From NCBI RefSeq assembly GCF_000144405.1, contig NC_014370.1:1431501-1495500 (forward strand): a DNA stretch of 64,000 nucleotides. Direction: 5' to 3'. Positions 43,319-54,070 of this stretch are shown piece by piece. A program made the position numbers and the translations under genes. Each line of letters starts with the position of its first letter. The first letter of the stretch is position 1. This stretch comes from Prevotella melaninogenica ATCC 25845 (GTDB lineage: Bacteria; Bacteroidota; Bacteroidia; Bacteroidales; Bacteroidaceae). The notes under the pieces were generated by a model. The model was not told the origin of the DNA, searched no databases, and saw only the letters and a list, made by a program, of their open reading frames with translations.

Positions 43319-45211
43319 TCAACTATCAAAAAGATGTTCAATATCCTGCTGCTTCATTATCGCAATTACTGGTTCGCCAGAAGGAGTGTAATTGACATTA
43401 CTACAAGCAAAGAGTTCGTTGACAATATTATCCATCTCCATACTACTTAGTACCTGACCTTGCGGTATGGCTGCATTACGTGCAAGACTCAATGCCAGTG
43501 CTTGGTCGATTTCTTCCTTCGCACTCGTTCCGCTCTCCATTGCCGAAGCTACCATGTCATTGATAAGCGCAACGACATTCAGTCCTTCTATACCTGCAGG
43601 AACTCCATTAACAGCATAACTACCACCACCAAGACTATCAAGTTGGAAACCCATCTCAGCCATTTCAGGCAGAATCTGATCGAGAACCACTTGGTCAGAG
43701 ACGGAGAACTGAACCATCTCTGGGAAGAGTACTTTCTGAGAATGTACTTTATGTTCAGACAACTGGTGCAAATACTCCTCATAGAGAATACGAATATGCG
43801 CACGATGCTGGTCAATAATCATAAGTCCAGACTTCACAGCTGTCATGATATAACAGCCCTTATACTGATAATGAGAGGGTGCCTTGTCTTCTATCAACGA
43901 CTCTGCTGCGGACTGTGTAGCTGCCGAAGGGATAATTGTTCCTTCCTCAACAGTATCGCTTACAGTACCCAAACTACTGCTTATCATCTCATCCTCACGC
44001 TGTTTAAAAAGTTTTGACTGACGGATTTCACCACCAGACCCTAAGTCAGCATAGAGTTCTTCCCATCCATCTGGAACTGAAGACTTAGCAGGTTGAGATG
44101 TCTGTTTGAAAGGGTTATAGGCAGGATTGAAGTCTACCTTTGGTGCGGACATTCCGACATTGGGATTGAACACAGGAATATCAGGTTTCCCCTCCGTATC
44201 AAAGTCAATAGCAGGAATATCATTAAAGCGTCCTACAGCCTCCTTTACAGCTGCAAGTAGAATCTGCCAAATAGCCTGTTCGTTCTCAAACTTTATCTCA
44301 GTCTTTGTCGGATGAATATTCACATCGATATTCTCTGCTGGTACATCGAAATAAAGAAAGTAAGGAACTTGCTCTCCTTGTGGGATAAGTCGGTCAAAAG
44401 CCGTGATGACTGCCTTATGAAAATAAGGATGTTTCATATAGCGATCGTTGACAAAGAAATACTGATGAGGTGCTTTCTTACGTGCAGACTCTGGCTTACC
44501 AACAAAGCCATGGATATGACAAAGACTCGTGTCGACATCTATCGGCAGAAGATCCTGATTGAGACGCTTACCAAAAACCTCCACAATTCGCTGACGATAG
44601 CTACAAGCACGCAAATTGAAAAGTTCTGTACCATTGCTGTGCAGTGTGAAGGATATCTGTGGATAGACCAACACGATGCGCTCAAAAGCAGTAATGATAT
44701 TATTGAGTTCGGTAGTATTCGACTTTAAAAACTTGCGGCGAGCAGGTACATTGAAGAAAAGATTCTCTACCAAGAAATTACTTCCCACAGGACAAGAGCA
44801 AGGCTCCTGACCCGTAAAACGACTGCCAGCAATAGACAGGTGTGTACCCAAATCCTCGCTCTCCATACGAGTCTTTAACTCTATCTGAGCCACCGCAGCA
44901 ATAGAAGCCAGTGCCTCTCCACGGAAACCCATCGTACGAAGAGAGAAGAGGTCGTCAGCCTTACGAATCTTAGAAGTGGCATGACGTTCGAATGAAAGGC
45001 GTGCATCCGTCTCTGACATACCCTTTCCATCATCGATTACCTGAATAGAAGTGCGACCGGCATCTACCACCAACACATCAATATGCGTTGCTCCAGCATC
45101 AATGGCATTCTCCACCAACTCCTTAATAACAGAGGCAGGACGTTGAATAACCTCACCAGCTGCAATCTGGTTGGCTACACTATCTGGTAAAAGTTGTATG
45201 ATATCACTCAT
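43319..45211 (-). CDS. mutL: DNA mismatch repair protein MutL
   Basis: GHKL ATPase that couples mismatch recognition by MutS to strand removal. I take the ATG at 45211 ([21 protein letters not shown]), the classical MutL start, 26 codons inside the longer frame, giving 630 residues. ATP motifs: [21 protein letters not shown] and [13 protein letters not shown]. The C-terminal domain has worn versions of the endonuclease metal motifs: [13 protein letters not shown] in place of DQHA-x2-E, ARNAA in place of ACK, and TPSGEP in place of CPHGRP, so nicking activity is doubtful. Last gene of the guaB operon, 8 bases after the small membrane protein. Confidence 0.94.
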   Translation of the reverse strand: MSDIIQLLPDSVANQIAAGEVIQRPASVIKELVENAIDAGATHIDVLVVDAGRTSIQVIDDGKGMSETDARLSFERHATSKIRKADDLFSLRTMGFRGEALASIAAVAQIELKTRMESEDLGTHLSIAGSRFTGQEPCSCPVGSNFLVENLFFNVPARRKFLKSNTTELNNIITAFERIVLVYPQISFTLHSNGTELFNLRACSYRQRIVEVFGKRLNQDLLPIDVDTSLCHIHGFVGKPESARKKAPHQYFFVNDRYMKHPYFHKAVITAFDRLIPQGEQVPYFLYFDVPAENIDVNIHPTKTEIKFENEQAIWQILLAAVKEAVGRFNDIPAIDFDTEGKPDIPVFNPNVGMSAPKVDFNPAYNPFKQTSQPAKSSVPDGWEELYADLGSGGEIRQSKLFKQREDEMISSSLGTVSDTVEEGTIIPSAATQSAAESLIEDKAPSHYQYKGCYIMTAVKSGLMIIDQHRAHIRILYEEYLHQLSEHKVHSQKVLFPEMVQFSVSDQVVLDQILPEMAEMGFQLDSLGGGSYAVNGVPAGIEGLNVVALINDMVASAMESGTSAKEEIDQALALSLARNAAIPQGQVLSSMEMDNIVNELFACSNVNYTPSGEPVIAIMKQQDIEHLFDS

Positions 45212-45219
45212 GAATGATT

Positions 45220-45510
45220 CTATAAAGCAAAAAATAAAAATAAGGTAAGAAGGGCTATGACACCTGCTGAAAGAATCAGCGACACCCACATTGCCGTAAA
45301 ACGATTACCTCTATGGCGCAGCACCTCAGGCTTCAGCGAACCACTGATTTTGCGCTGTAGTTCCTCCCGATACTTACCCTCAGGCACCTCTTCACCATTC
45401 AATTCACGCCGAGCACGCTGCTCTATATCATTGAGCAGTTCCTTGCGTTCGTCCACATACATATATTCATGATGGAAACGACGGGGGCGTGATGATTGGA
45501 AGAATAGCAT
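45220..45510 (-). CDS. Small single-span membrane protein
   Basis: A 96-residue protein with a basic, hydrophilic cytoplasmic part ([46 protein letters not shown], about 6-52) and one membrane helix at the C-terminus (about 73-95). A conserved-looking segment follows the first basic residues. It sits between the OstA-like gene and mutL in the operon (63 bases after the former, 8 before the latter). Small proteins in this place are, as I recall, common in Bacteroidales, but I know no function. Confidence 0.75.
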   Translation of the reverse strand: MLFFQSSRPRRFHHEYMYVDERKELLNDIEQRARRELNGEEVPEGKYREELQRKISGSLKPEVLRHRGNRFTAMWVSLILSAGVIALLTLFLFFAL

Positions 45511-45539
45511 TATTTATTGTGGAGTATTACTTAATAAAA

Positions 45540-45573
45540 CGTCAAATGGGTCTGTATATAAGACCCAAAGACG
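45540..45573 (-). repeat. Palindrome between the OstA-like gene and the small membrane protein
   Basis: TGGGTCT / AGACCCA with a 7-base loop, flanked by CGTC / GACG. It starts directly after the OstA stop at 45574 and could attenuate or stabilise the operon mRNA. Confidence 0.5.
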
Positions 45574-47505
45574 TCATTCTATTTGCTGACGAGGTGGTAA
45601 AGACACTCGTGAATTACGTACGGTTGCAATCGTCTTACGTGGTGCAAGGCGGAATATATCATTCTTATCCTTAGGTCTTACCTCATCGAAAAGCTCAAAG
45701 CGAGGCAGTGTCAACTTGTCTGGTGGTATCTGTGTCATCGGACTGATAACGCCATTCGACTTTGACATCCATATCTTCTGTAGCTTTCGAACAGGTGAGA
45801 TAAACATCCGAAGCGTATCTGTTTCTGTATAATTATGCCCAATGAGCGTACTATCCTTATCGGTATGATAGAAGACTACTTCCACATTTCCCCACGCATC
45901 AACACGACGAACAGCACCATTGACAAAGTCAGCACGCATGTCATTAGAGGATATCTGGTTGTAGTATTTGGGTTCAGGAAGCTTTTCAATAGAGAAAGCA
46001 TTGCCATACACAAACGCCTGACGGATGGTTGAGTCGTTCATATATGCCTTAATAGAATCGCCCACCAACTGACGCGTACCACTCCATACGATTGGATAAT
46101 CATACATCGTTAGACAAGAATCCTTGGTGTTAGCTACCATAAAACCACATACCGCCTGCACGTCTGTACGATAGGCACGAACATTATTTACACCATATAT
46201 CTCACGATACATCTGTGGAGTATTCATATGAAATCCCTTCATACTAATAGTATCAGCATGAACAAAGAGCGTATCACCTTGTGAAAAATCCTTTGCCACA
46301 GGACCAGGATTACCACCAAAGGCTATCGCTGCGGAATCAGTATAATGAAGATAATCGCCATAGAAAGCGTGCTTACCCTTATAATCAATGTAGTAAACGT
46401 TGCCTTCACCAGTTCCCTCGTGTGTATTACTGTTGTAAGTGAGATCACGACCAGTAATGGTGCGCTGCTTTAACTTGTCGACAATCTTCACATTTCCACG
46501 TCCAGCACTATAACCACTCTTAGCATTATAGGTTACTTCATCACCTGTAATAACACGCTGTGCCTTACGGTCATCTATCTTAACATTACCACGTGCGTTA
46601 CTATGACCAGTCTTCTCGTTATAGAACACATCCTGACCGATGATAGTGCGGTTGTTTGCCTTATCGACAATCTTCACATTACCATGACCTTCTGCTTCTC
46701 CTGTTGAACTGTTATAGACAATATTATCGCCTTCAACATCCTGCTTTGGGGAAGTGATAGTAGAGCGTCCATTAAGCTCCATCTGGTCGGTCTTGCTATT
46801 ATAAGTACCATCATTGGTATGTACAACTTCACCCTTAGCAGTCTTGATAACCGACTTACCAACAACATGAACAAGACCCGTTTCAGTGTTACCATGCGCC
46901 TCTGGCGTTGTAATGCGATACTTCGGCGTAAACATCACAACGTTACCAAAGAAGTTGGCATCATGCGTTTCCGTATTGTAATCACCCTGATCGGCAACAA
47001 CTGTGTTACCATTGTAAACCAATGTACCACGTCCTCCGAAGTAGTTAGCCACCTTAGAGGCTGTGTTATAGTCCAAGCTATCACAACGGAGAGAGCGACC
47101 AGGTTCTCTTACTACCACCTTACCGCGTGCATGAACCATTTGTCCAAAGCCATCATAATGTAAGCGTTGGCAGTCAAGGTTCACTCCGCCAGGGCGAGTG
47201 ATATGCACACGGCTGAAAGCTTTGAACCAATTAGACTTCTCATTGAAATAAGCACTATCGCACTTAAGTGTCATACCCTTATATCGGAAACGAACATCAC
47301 CTTTAGCAATCATCACATCAGGCATTTCCAATTGATTATGACGTAGATTGTCGGCATGGTCAATATAGAACTTATCTCCTTTCTTCTCCGTTGCATTCTG
47401 TGCTCGGAGCGACTGGGATTGCCATAGCCCAAACAGGCATAGAATCATAGTAATCAAGATTCTATGCCCGCAAAATATGTTTTTATACTTGTTGTTTATT
47501 GTCAT
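45574..47505 (-). CDS. lptA: OstA/LptA-like LPS transport protein
   Basis: A 643-residue exported protein (signal region about 15-36, ending LRAQ) of the OstA/LptA beta-jellyroll type, about three times the length of E. coli LptA. It would form part of the periplasmic bridge carrying lipopolysaccharide to the outer membrane. Repeating strands with alternating D-x-x-x-Y-N patterns fill residues 60-400; the segment about 270-385 is an internal tandem repeat of about 37 residues, GNVKIVDK-x3-RTI(T/I)G-x-D-x2-YN. The tail carries many Tyr and Thr. Its ATG overlaps the stop of the SurA-like gene by 4 bases, so the two are coupled. LptB is encoded at 60325-61152. Confidence 0.85.
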   Translation of the reverse strand: MTINNKYKNIFCGHRILITMILCLFGLWQSQSLRAQNATEKKGDKFYIDHADNLRHNQLEMPDVMIAKGDVRFRYKGMTLKCDSAYFNEKSNWFKAFSRVHITRPGGVNLDCQRLHYDGFGQMVHARGKVVVREPGRSLRCDSLDYNTASKVANYFGGRGTLVYNGNTVVADQGDYNTETHDANFFGNVVMFTPKYRITTPEAHGNTETGLVHVVGKSVIKTAKGEVVHTNDGTYNSKTDQMELNGRSTITSPKQDVEGDNIVYNSSTGEAEGHGNVKIVDKANNRTIIGQDVFYNEKTGHSNARGNVKIDDRKAQRVITGDEVTYNAKSGYSAGRGNVKIVDKLKQRTITGRDLTYNSNTHEGTGEGNVYYIDYKGKHAFYGDYLHYTDSAAIAFGGNPGPVAKDFSQGDTLFVHADTISMKGFHMNTPQMYREIYGVNNVRAYRTDVQAVCGFMVANTKDSCLTMYDYPIVWSGTRQLVGDSIKAYMNDSTIRQAFVYGNAFSIEKLPEPKYYNQISSNDMRADFVNGAVRRVDAWGNVEVVFYHTDKDSTLIGHNYTETDTLRMFISPVRKLQKIWMSKSNGVISPMTQIPPDKLTLPRFELFDEVRPKDKNDIFRLAPRKTIATVRNSRVSLPPRQQIE

Positions 47506-48944
47506 TTAAGCCAACCTTCGTATTGGAAATTACAACTTCTATAACGAGGATTAATTCTCACATAGGTCTCCTTTACCTTCTTTACAACCCAATCATGCAG
47601 TACTTCCTTTCTGCGCTTAGCTGTAACAATATCGCGCATCGTCTGGAAGTCTTCTGTTATCGTTGCTCGGTGTTCTGGTACACGTGCCTTCAACTTTACG
47701 ATAGCACAAACAACCTTACCACGAGCATTAACCATTTGGAATGGCATAGAGACCTCGTCAACCTTCATCGTATCAACAACACGAGCCACCTCTGTTGGCA
47801 GTTCCTTCATCTTAAAGCGTGAAGTGCGAGTGTTCTCTACAGAGTTAACCATCAATCCATGGTTGTTCTTCGTATCTTTATCATCAGAAAGATAAGCCGT
47901 TGCATCCTCGAATGTAAACTTACCACTCTTGATATCCTTACCAATAGAATCCAAACGCTCCTTAGCTGCATCGATAGAAGCTATTGATACATTTGGCTTC
48001 AAGAGGATATGACGGACATTAACCTTATCACCACGACGGTCAATAAGTTGGATAATATGGTAGCCAAACTCACTCTCAACAACCTTTGAAATCTTCTTTG
48101 GGTCAGTAAGATTAAAGGCTGCAGCAGCAAATGCAGGGTCGAGTACACCACGTCCCATATAACCTAACTCGCCACCTTGACGAGCAGAACCTGGGTCTTC
48201 TGAGTAGAGACGTGCCAATGTAGCAAAAGAAGTCTCGCCCTTCGTCACACGGTCAGTATAGTCACGCAGTTGGTTCTTAATACGATTTATCTCCTCTGTC
48301 TCAATCTTTGGAGTCTGCGTAAGTATCTCTACTTCAACCGTTGTTGGAATCATTGGAATACTATCCACTGGCAACTTCTTAAAGTATTCGCGTACCTCAG
48401 CAGGGGAAACAGCCACGTCATTAACCAGATTCTGCTGTACCTTCTGTACAAGCAAACGATTCTTATAATCGTCATGCAGGTCTTGGCGAATCTGAGTCAT
48501 ACTCTTATTCTGGAACGCCTCGAGCTTCTCCTTTGAGCCAATCTGTGGAAGAGAAATCCAGTAATTAATCTGATCATCTATACCACGTGCTATCTCCGAC
48601 TCGCTCACCTCAACACTGTCGAGGGCTGCCTGATGGAGGAAAAGCTTTTGAACAGCTATCTGTTCAGGTAGAATACATTCAGGGTCGCCATTCCATTTCA
48701 TACCTTCAGCCTCACTTTGCAGTCTCATTATCTCAACTTCAGACTTCAAGATAGGTTCATCACCAACTACCCAAATAACCTCATCAACAACACTATTTGG
48801 CTTATCTACGGCAGCTATCTCAGTCTTTACAGAGTCTGACAGAGCAACAGGACCGCTTGCACGGAATGCACCAGCATGCAAACCCATTGCTGTAAGAACT
48901 GTTCCTGCAAGCAGGACTATTGTCTTTCCTTTATTTATTTTCAT
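47502..48944 (-). CDS. surA: SurA-like periplasmic chaperone/parvulin isomerase
   Basis: A 480-residue periplasmic protein with a signal peptide (about 1-25). The N-terminal SurA_N chaperone region (VVDEVIWVVGDEPILKSEV, about 52-70) is followed by two PpiC/parvulin domains: the first around EVEILTQTPKI...ARLYSEDPGSARQGGELGYMGRGVLDPAFAAAAFNL (about 205-285) with FGYHIIQLIDRRG, the second starting NVRHILLKPN (about 312) and closing with the AICKVK strand. It should escort outer-membrane proteins to the Bam machine. It comes 17 bases after a paralogous isomerase gene and overlaps the OstA-like gene. Confidence 0.9.
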   Translation of the reverse strand: MKINKGKTIVLLAGTVLTAMGLHAGAFRASGPVALSDSVKTEIAAVDKPNSVVDEVIWVVGDEPILKSEVEIMRLQSEAEGMKWNGDPECILPEQIAVQKLFLHQAALDSVEVSESEIARGIDDQINYWISLPQIGSKEKLEAFQNKSMTQIRQDLHDDYKNRLLVQKVQQNLVNDVAVSPAEVREYFKKLPVDSIPMIPTTVEVEILTQTPKIETEEINRIKNQLRDYTDRVTKGETSFATLARLYSEDPGSARQGGELGYMGRGVLDPAFAAAAFNLTDPKKISKVVESEFGYHIIQLIDRRGDKVNVRHILLKPNVSIASIDAAKERLDSIGKDIKSGKFTFEDATAYLSDDKDTKNNHGLMVNSVENTRTSRFKMKELPTEVARVVDTMKVDEVSMPFQMVNARGKVVCAIVKLKARVPEHRATITEDFQTMRDIVTAKRRKEVLHDWVVKKVKETYVRINPRYRSCNFQYEGWLK

Positions 48945-48961
48945 TGAAATGCTGTATTATC

Positions 48962-50386
48962 TTAATGCTTATTGACTGTTGAAAGAACCTTCTTATCAAC
49001 AACTACTTTATACTTTTTGCGCAATGCTTCTACCCATGCCTTCTCAAGTTCCTCCTGATAGTTGGAAACAACAAGGTCGCGTACATCTTCCATCCCCTCA
49101 GGAGCCTTTATCTTCTTACCGAATACGGCATCAATAGGATATCCATTAACTGGTTTCACAGTCGTCTTCGCACCGAAAACATCACGGTCTACCAGCGCAT
49201 TATCACCCTTTCGGAAGATACCTTTCTCCACACGAATACGGATAGTATTGTCAGCATTGAACTTATCACGCAGTTTCTCTGCCCACTGATTGAAAGGAAC
49301 ATGCCTCACACATGCCTTCACAGCCTCAACATCTTCCTTTGTTTTCACGTGATAGGCAATACCCTTAAAACGTGGTTCAGTCCACTTATATTGTTTTTTA
49401 TGCTTACGGAAATAGGCTTCAAGTGCCTTTTCATCCTTAGCTGCCTTATCCCAGACCTCACGGTTACTCATTTCAATCATCAGCAAACCATCATGATACT
49501 CACGGATAAGATTCTTCATGCTTGCATCTTTCTCCTCCAAAGAAGCGAGTTTTCTGTCGAGCAGTTGATCCTGTGTGACCGTCTTGCCCTCACTCTCTAC
49601 AATAGAATCGAGTTTCTGATCAATAATCTGCTCACGCAACCCTTGCATCTCGATATACTGCATAATCTCTGGACGAAGAGTTTCATAAGTAGGGAAACTC
49701 TCACGGCCACCCATCTTAATGATATGATAACCAAAAGGAGAAAGTACAGGAGCACTTATCTCGCCTGGCTTCAAAGCAAACAGAGCCTTCTCAAACTCAG
49801 GCACTGTCTGTCCTTTCTGAAGATGTAACAACTGCCCACCATTCATGGCAGAGTTAACATCTGTAGAATATTTCTTAGCAAGTTCAGCAAAGTCTGCACC
49901 ACCACGAAGAGCGTTATAGAGAGAGTCTGCCAACTGCTTTGCTGCTTCTGCAGCTTCCTTATCAGCATTCTGATACAAACCGATGAGGATATGTGCACAG
50001 TTCCACATACCACCATTAGCCTCTACCTGTTGCTGTGCTTCACGATAAAGTTTACGTCCTTCCGCCTCAACGTCAGCATCTGTGATGAAAGTTGGGCGCA
50101 CCTGCTGGTTGCGATAACTAAGAAACTCCTTTTTGAAAGAGCTGAGCGTATCAAGATGCGCATCAAGTGCAGCCTGTACCTTCAGTTTATAATTGATAAA
50201 GAGGTCAACATACTCATCCACACTCTTCTTATCAATCACACCTTCAGCGTTATTCTTATTATACGAATACTCAAATTCCGAACGGCTCACCGGCTGTCCG
50301 TTAATAGTCATTATTGTTGGGTCAGTCTGCCCATATGCCATTGTCGTTGAAAGCAAGAGGGCTGACAGAATTACTTTGAATTTCAT
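48962..50386 (-). CDS. PpiC-type peptidyl-prolyl isomerase, periplasmic
   Basis: A 474-residue exported protein (signal peptide 1-20, ending AYGQ). After a SurA/PpiD-like N-terminal part (TIMTINGQPVSRSEFEYSYNK, about 23-45) it has one complete parvulin domain: NCAHILIGL (about 128), KYSTDVNSAMNGGQLLHLQKGQTVPEFEKALFALKPGEISAPVLSPFGYHIIKM (about 172-227). The C-terminal half is helical, ending KKYKVVVDKKVLSTV. It is paralogous to the SurA-like gene next to it, and tandem isomerases behind guaB are usual in Bacteroidales. Substrates are presumably exported proteins. Confidence 0.9.
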   Translation of the reverse strand: MKFKVILSALLLSTTMAYGQTDPTIMTINGQPVSRSEFEYSYNKNNAEGVIDKKSVDEYVDLFINYKLKVQAALDAHLDTLSSFKKEFLSYRNQQVRPTFITDADVEAEGRKLYREAQQQVEANGGMWNCAHILIGLYQNADKEAAEAAKQLADSLYNALRGGADFAELAKKYSTDVNSAMNGGQLLHLQKGQTVPEFEKALFALKPGEISAPVLSPFGYHIIKMGGRESFPTYETLRPEIMQYIEMQGLREQIIDQKLDSIVESEGKTVTQDQLLDRKLASLEEKDASMKNLIREYHDGLLMIEMSNREVWDKAAKDEKALEAYFRKHKKQYKWTEPRFKGIAYHVKTKEDVEAVKACVRHVPFNQWAEKLRDKFNADNTIRIRVEKGIFRKGDNALVDRDVFGAKTTVKPVNGYPIDAVFGKKIKAPEGMEDVRDLVVSNYQEELEKAWVEALRKKYKVVVDKKVLSTVNKH

Positions 50387-50408
50387 TGTTATTCTTTTAA
50401 CGCAGGGA

Positions 50409-50437
50409 CCCTCTCCCCTGAAAAACAGGAAAGAGGG
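50409..50437 (-). terminator. Small hairpin between guaB and the isomerase gene
   Basis: CCCTCT..CCTG / CAGG..AGAGGG, with an A-rich loop. Its lack of a T run suggests attenuation or processing rather than full termination. Confidence 0.4.
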
Positions 50438-50460
50438 CGAATGATTTATCGTCTTTTATA

Positions 50461-51954
<1,494 letters not shown>

Positions 51955-51971
51955 TTAGAAATTTATTGCAT

Positions 51972-51980
51972 GCAAATTTA
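51972..51980 (-). promoter_or_regulatory. -7 box of the guaB operon
   Basis: Minus strand TAAATTTGC, 27 bases before the guaB ATG. Confidence 0.6.
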
Positions 51981-52168
51981 GCAATTTAAAATCAAACAGA
52001 CAGGCTTTTTCCAGTTTTTCTCACACCTTATTAAAAGTATTTAATATTTATTCCTTAACATACTCCCTGCTTTTCGCCAGTAACTATAAAACATCAAGTA
52101 CAAATCCATACTCGCCAAAAGTCTATACATCGACAATAATATCCTCATTATCAATCAATAATAAGCAA

Positions 52169-52203
52169 ACATAGATTATATCAATTAGTACATAGATTTT
52201 ATC
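52169..52203 (+). promoter_or_regulatory. Direct repeats upstream of dps, possible regulator site
   Basis: ACATAGATTATATC (52169-52182) and ACATAGATTTTATC (52190-52203) start 21 bases apart, two helical turns, directly before the dps -33 position. They could bind an oxidative-stress regulator such as OxyR; this is inference. Confidence 0.4.
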
Positions 52204-52205
52204 TG

Positions 52206-52237
52206 TTGTGGTAGATTGAAAAACCCACTAACTTTGC
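52206..52237 (+). promoter_or_regulatory. Promoter of dps
   Basis: TTGTG (from 52206) and TAACTTTGC (52229-52237), 41 bases before the ATG at 52278. Confidence 0.65.
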
Positions 52238-52277
52238 ACTCGTAAACAAGAAACAACAACTTAAAAACATATTCAAG

Positions 52278-52766
52278 ATGAAAAGATTAGAAGTATTAGG
52301 GTTAAACGAAAAGAAAGTAGAGAACGTAGTAAATGAACTTTCAGTTTTGCTGGCAGATTTTCAGGTGTTCTACAGCAACCTCCGTAATTTCCACTGGAAC
52401 GTAAAAGGACATGGTTTCTTTGTATTGCATAGCAAGTATGAGGAACTTTACAACGATGCTACAGAGAAGGTTGATGAGGTAGCAGAGCGTATCCTTCAGT
52501 TGGGTAGTACCCCAGAGAGCCGTTTCAGTGTATATCTGCAAACTGCTGAAATCAAAGAGGCTGACGTTGTTAGTTGCAGCAAAGAGGCTCTCGACTTGCT
52601 TCTCGATTACTACAAGACACTGATTGCTCGTGAGCGTAGAATTATCGAAGTTGCTTCTGAGGCACACGATGACACAACAGTTTCATTGGTAAGCGACTTC
52701 CTCAAGGAGCAGGAAAAGACTGTTTGGATGCTCGTTGCTGTTAGCTCACAGAACTGCGCAGAATAA
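52278..52766 (+). CDS. dps: Dps-family ferritin-like DNA protection protein
   Basis: A 162-residue miniferritin that oxidises and stores iron in a 12-subunit shell, protecting DNA from peroxide. All intersubunit ferroxidase residues are present with the spacing of E. coli Dps: His39, His51, Asp66 and Glu70, plus Trp40. The N-terminus is short and has few lysines (MKRLEVLGLNEKK), so DNA binding may be weak. Monocistronic, with a promoter, paired direct repeats upstream and a strong long-loop hairpin downstream. In anaerobes such genes respond to oxygen stress. Confidence 0.95.
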   Translation: MKRLEVLGLNEKKVENVVNELSVLLADFQVFYSNLRNFHWNVKGHGFFVLHSKYEELYNDATEKVDEVAERILQLGSTPESRFSVYLQTAEIKEADVVSCSKEALDLLLDYYKTLIARERRIIEVASEAHDDTTVSLVSDFLKEQEKTVWMLVAVSSQNCAE

Positions 52767-52790
52767 TACAAAAACATTGAATAAATAGCC

Positions 52791-52916
52791 AAGAGGCTGA
52801 ATCAGAAGTAGAAATGCACACCATAGGCATTTGTCAGAAGGCTTAATCGAAGAATTGACTAAACTCGTACCACTCTTCATTAACCACTGACCACTTTCTG
52901 ATTCAGCCTCTTTATT
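52791..52916 (+). terminator. Long-loop hairpin after dps
   Basis: Perfect 17-bp arms AAGAGGCTGAATCAGAA (52791-52807) and TTCTGATTCAGCCTCTT (52896-52912), an 88-base loop, then TTATTGATTT. It starts 24 bases after the dps stop. Confidence 0.75.
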
Positions 52917-53061
52917 GATTTAGCTACATGGAAAACAAAAAGATATTTTAAAAACTTTCTGGTAAACACTTCCCATGTTAGTTTGCCATCATCGTCTTAA
53001 AATATTCGTTATACTGACCATTAGCACTCTATATTCCCATCTTCAGATAACATATTATTGC

Positions 53062-53136
53062 TCCGCACATATCGTGCTGACGCCCCGCACACATCGTGCT
53101 GTTGGTAAACACCATTAGTGCTGAGTGCTAAACACC
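53062..53136. repeat. GCAC-N5-GTGC 22-bp palindromic array (three to four units)
   Basis: Units begin at 53065 (GCACATATCGTGC), 53087 (GCACACATCGTGC) and 53109 (ACACCATTAGTGC), exactly 22 bases apart, with a worn fourth at 53132. The remaining 52917-53187 gap shows nothing else. Confidence 0.8.
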
Positions 53137-53187
53137 TTGCAATATATTGCCGAAACGAACTCAACTTGCTACTTTTCACCAGCGTAA

Positions 53188-53499
53188 CTACCCTATCACC
53201 AAGGCAAAACGAAGTCCTAAAGCATTCGCAATCTGCATAAAAGTAGAAAGCTGCATATCACTGTTTCCACGCTCAATATTTGAGATATACTCTCGCTTCT
53301 TACCTATCTTATCCGCCAACTGTTGCTGGGTCATCTTCTGCTGCTTGCGCTGTTCCTTTAGCAGTTCTGCATAATAGTAAGCCTTGGCACGTGCCTCAAA
53401 CTCGGTACGCTCCGGAGAATCCTCACATCCAACTTCTTCATTAAGAATATCTTCGAATGATTTTAAACGCTTCCACTTTTCTTCATTAATCTTCTTCAT
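53188..53499 (-). CDS. higA: HigA-like antitoxin, Xre-family helix-turn-helix
   Basis: The 103-residue protein ends in an HTH_XRE domain (LLKEQRKQQKMTQQQLADKIGKKREYISNIERGNSDMQLSTFMQIANALGLRFALVI, about 47-101), preceded by an acidic, probably toxin-contacting helix (WKRLKSFEDILNEEVGCED). It overlaps the toxin gene upstream by 14 bases. In a HigBA-type module the antitoxin represses its operon and neutralises the mRNA-cutting toxin. The toxin-first order is that of HigBA. An intact, short-spaced pair suggests it is functional. Confidence 0.88.
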   Translation of the reverse strand: MKKINEEKWKRLKSFEDILNEEVGCEDSPERTEFEARAKAYYYAELLKEQRKQQKMTQQQLADKIGKKREYISNIERGNSDMQLSTFMQIANALGLRFALVIG

Positions 53500-53845
53500 A
53501 CTCAGTTCTCCATTCTTCTAACAGCTTTACAGCTTTGTTGATTTCACTTCTATATTGCTTCGTATCTTTCTTTAGAAAAGAATTCAACAGAAGCACCTTA
53601 GTCGCAGAGATTATATTTACTGCATCAATTGAAAATACAATGGTTCTATACTCATTTGATGAAAGAGAAACTCTCATCTCATATAAGTTCGTATTCTCTA
53701 AATGCTTGATAAACTTTTCACTAACAACAGATTCTGTTTTAAGAACCTGTATCACATATAGATACTTTTTTCTAACTTTCGGCTCTAAGGCTTTTAGAAA
53801 CTCAGTAAAAGTCTCCGTCATCCTTATATCACGATTAACTTCCAT
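53486..53845 (-). CDS. higB: HigB-like toxin (RelE/ParE superfamily)
   Basis: A 119-residue RelE/HigB-type ribosome-dependent mRNA interferase by family. Visible features are the N-terminal helix pair (TETFTEFLKALEPKVRKKYLYVIQVLK) and the strand block NTNLYEMRVSLSSNEYRTIVFSID..NIISATKVLLLNSFLKKDTKQY, typical of the phage Gp49/HigB branch, ending in an acidic helix. I take the ATG at 53845 (MEVNRD), matching how I recall homologs start; the -7 box ends only 3 bases upstream, so the message would be almost leaderless. The ATG at 53821 is the alternative. Confidence 0.82.
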   Translation of the reverse strand: MEVNRDIRMTETFTEFLKALEPKVRKKYLYVIQVLKTESVVSEKFIKHLENTNLYEMRVSLSSNEYRTIVFSIDAVNIISATKVLLLNSFLKKDTKQYRSEINKAVKLLEEWRTEYEED

Positions 53846-53847
53846 AA

Positions 53848-53856
53848 GCAAAGGTA
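53848..53856 (-). promoter_or_regulatory. -7 box of higBA
   Basis: Minus strand TACCTTTGC immediately before the toxin ATG. Confidence 0.55.
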
Positions 53857-54002
53857 ACAAATAGATTACATATATCCAAATAAATGGAACGAATTAATTA
53901 CATTATTAAGATTTACAACAGAATTACGGTTAACAATAAGTAGATTAAGGCTCAGAGGTTTGTATTCAGGTCATAGATTAAGAAGATTTCTATTATATGC
54001 CA

Positions 54003-54029
54003 TAGGGACACACGAGCTGTGTATCCCTA
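54003..54029. repeat. GTAGGGA-family palindrome after recQ
   Basis: TAGGGACACACGAG / CTGTGTATCCCTA pair imperfectly, 42 bases after the recQ stop on the minus strand. Confidence 0.55.
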
Positions 54030-54070
54030 CAGATAAAGAGTTATACACCCATTAATAATGATGTATTGTA

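Noticed and set aside
43460..44017. 185-codon plus-strand frame within mutL
   Set aside because: Antisense to a well-conserved MutL domain, no motif, no promoter.
53188..53845. Complete prophage or larger defence island around the HigBA pair
   Set aside because: The neighbours are dps and recQ; no phage, integrase or restriction genes are present, so it is an isolated toxin-antitoxin pair.
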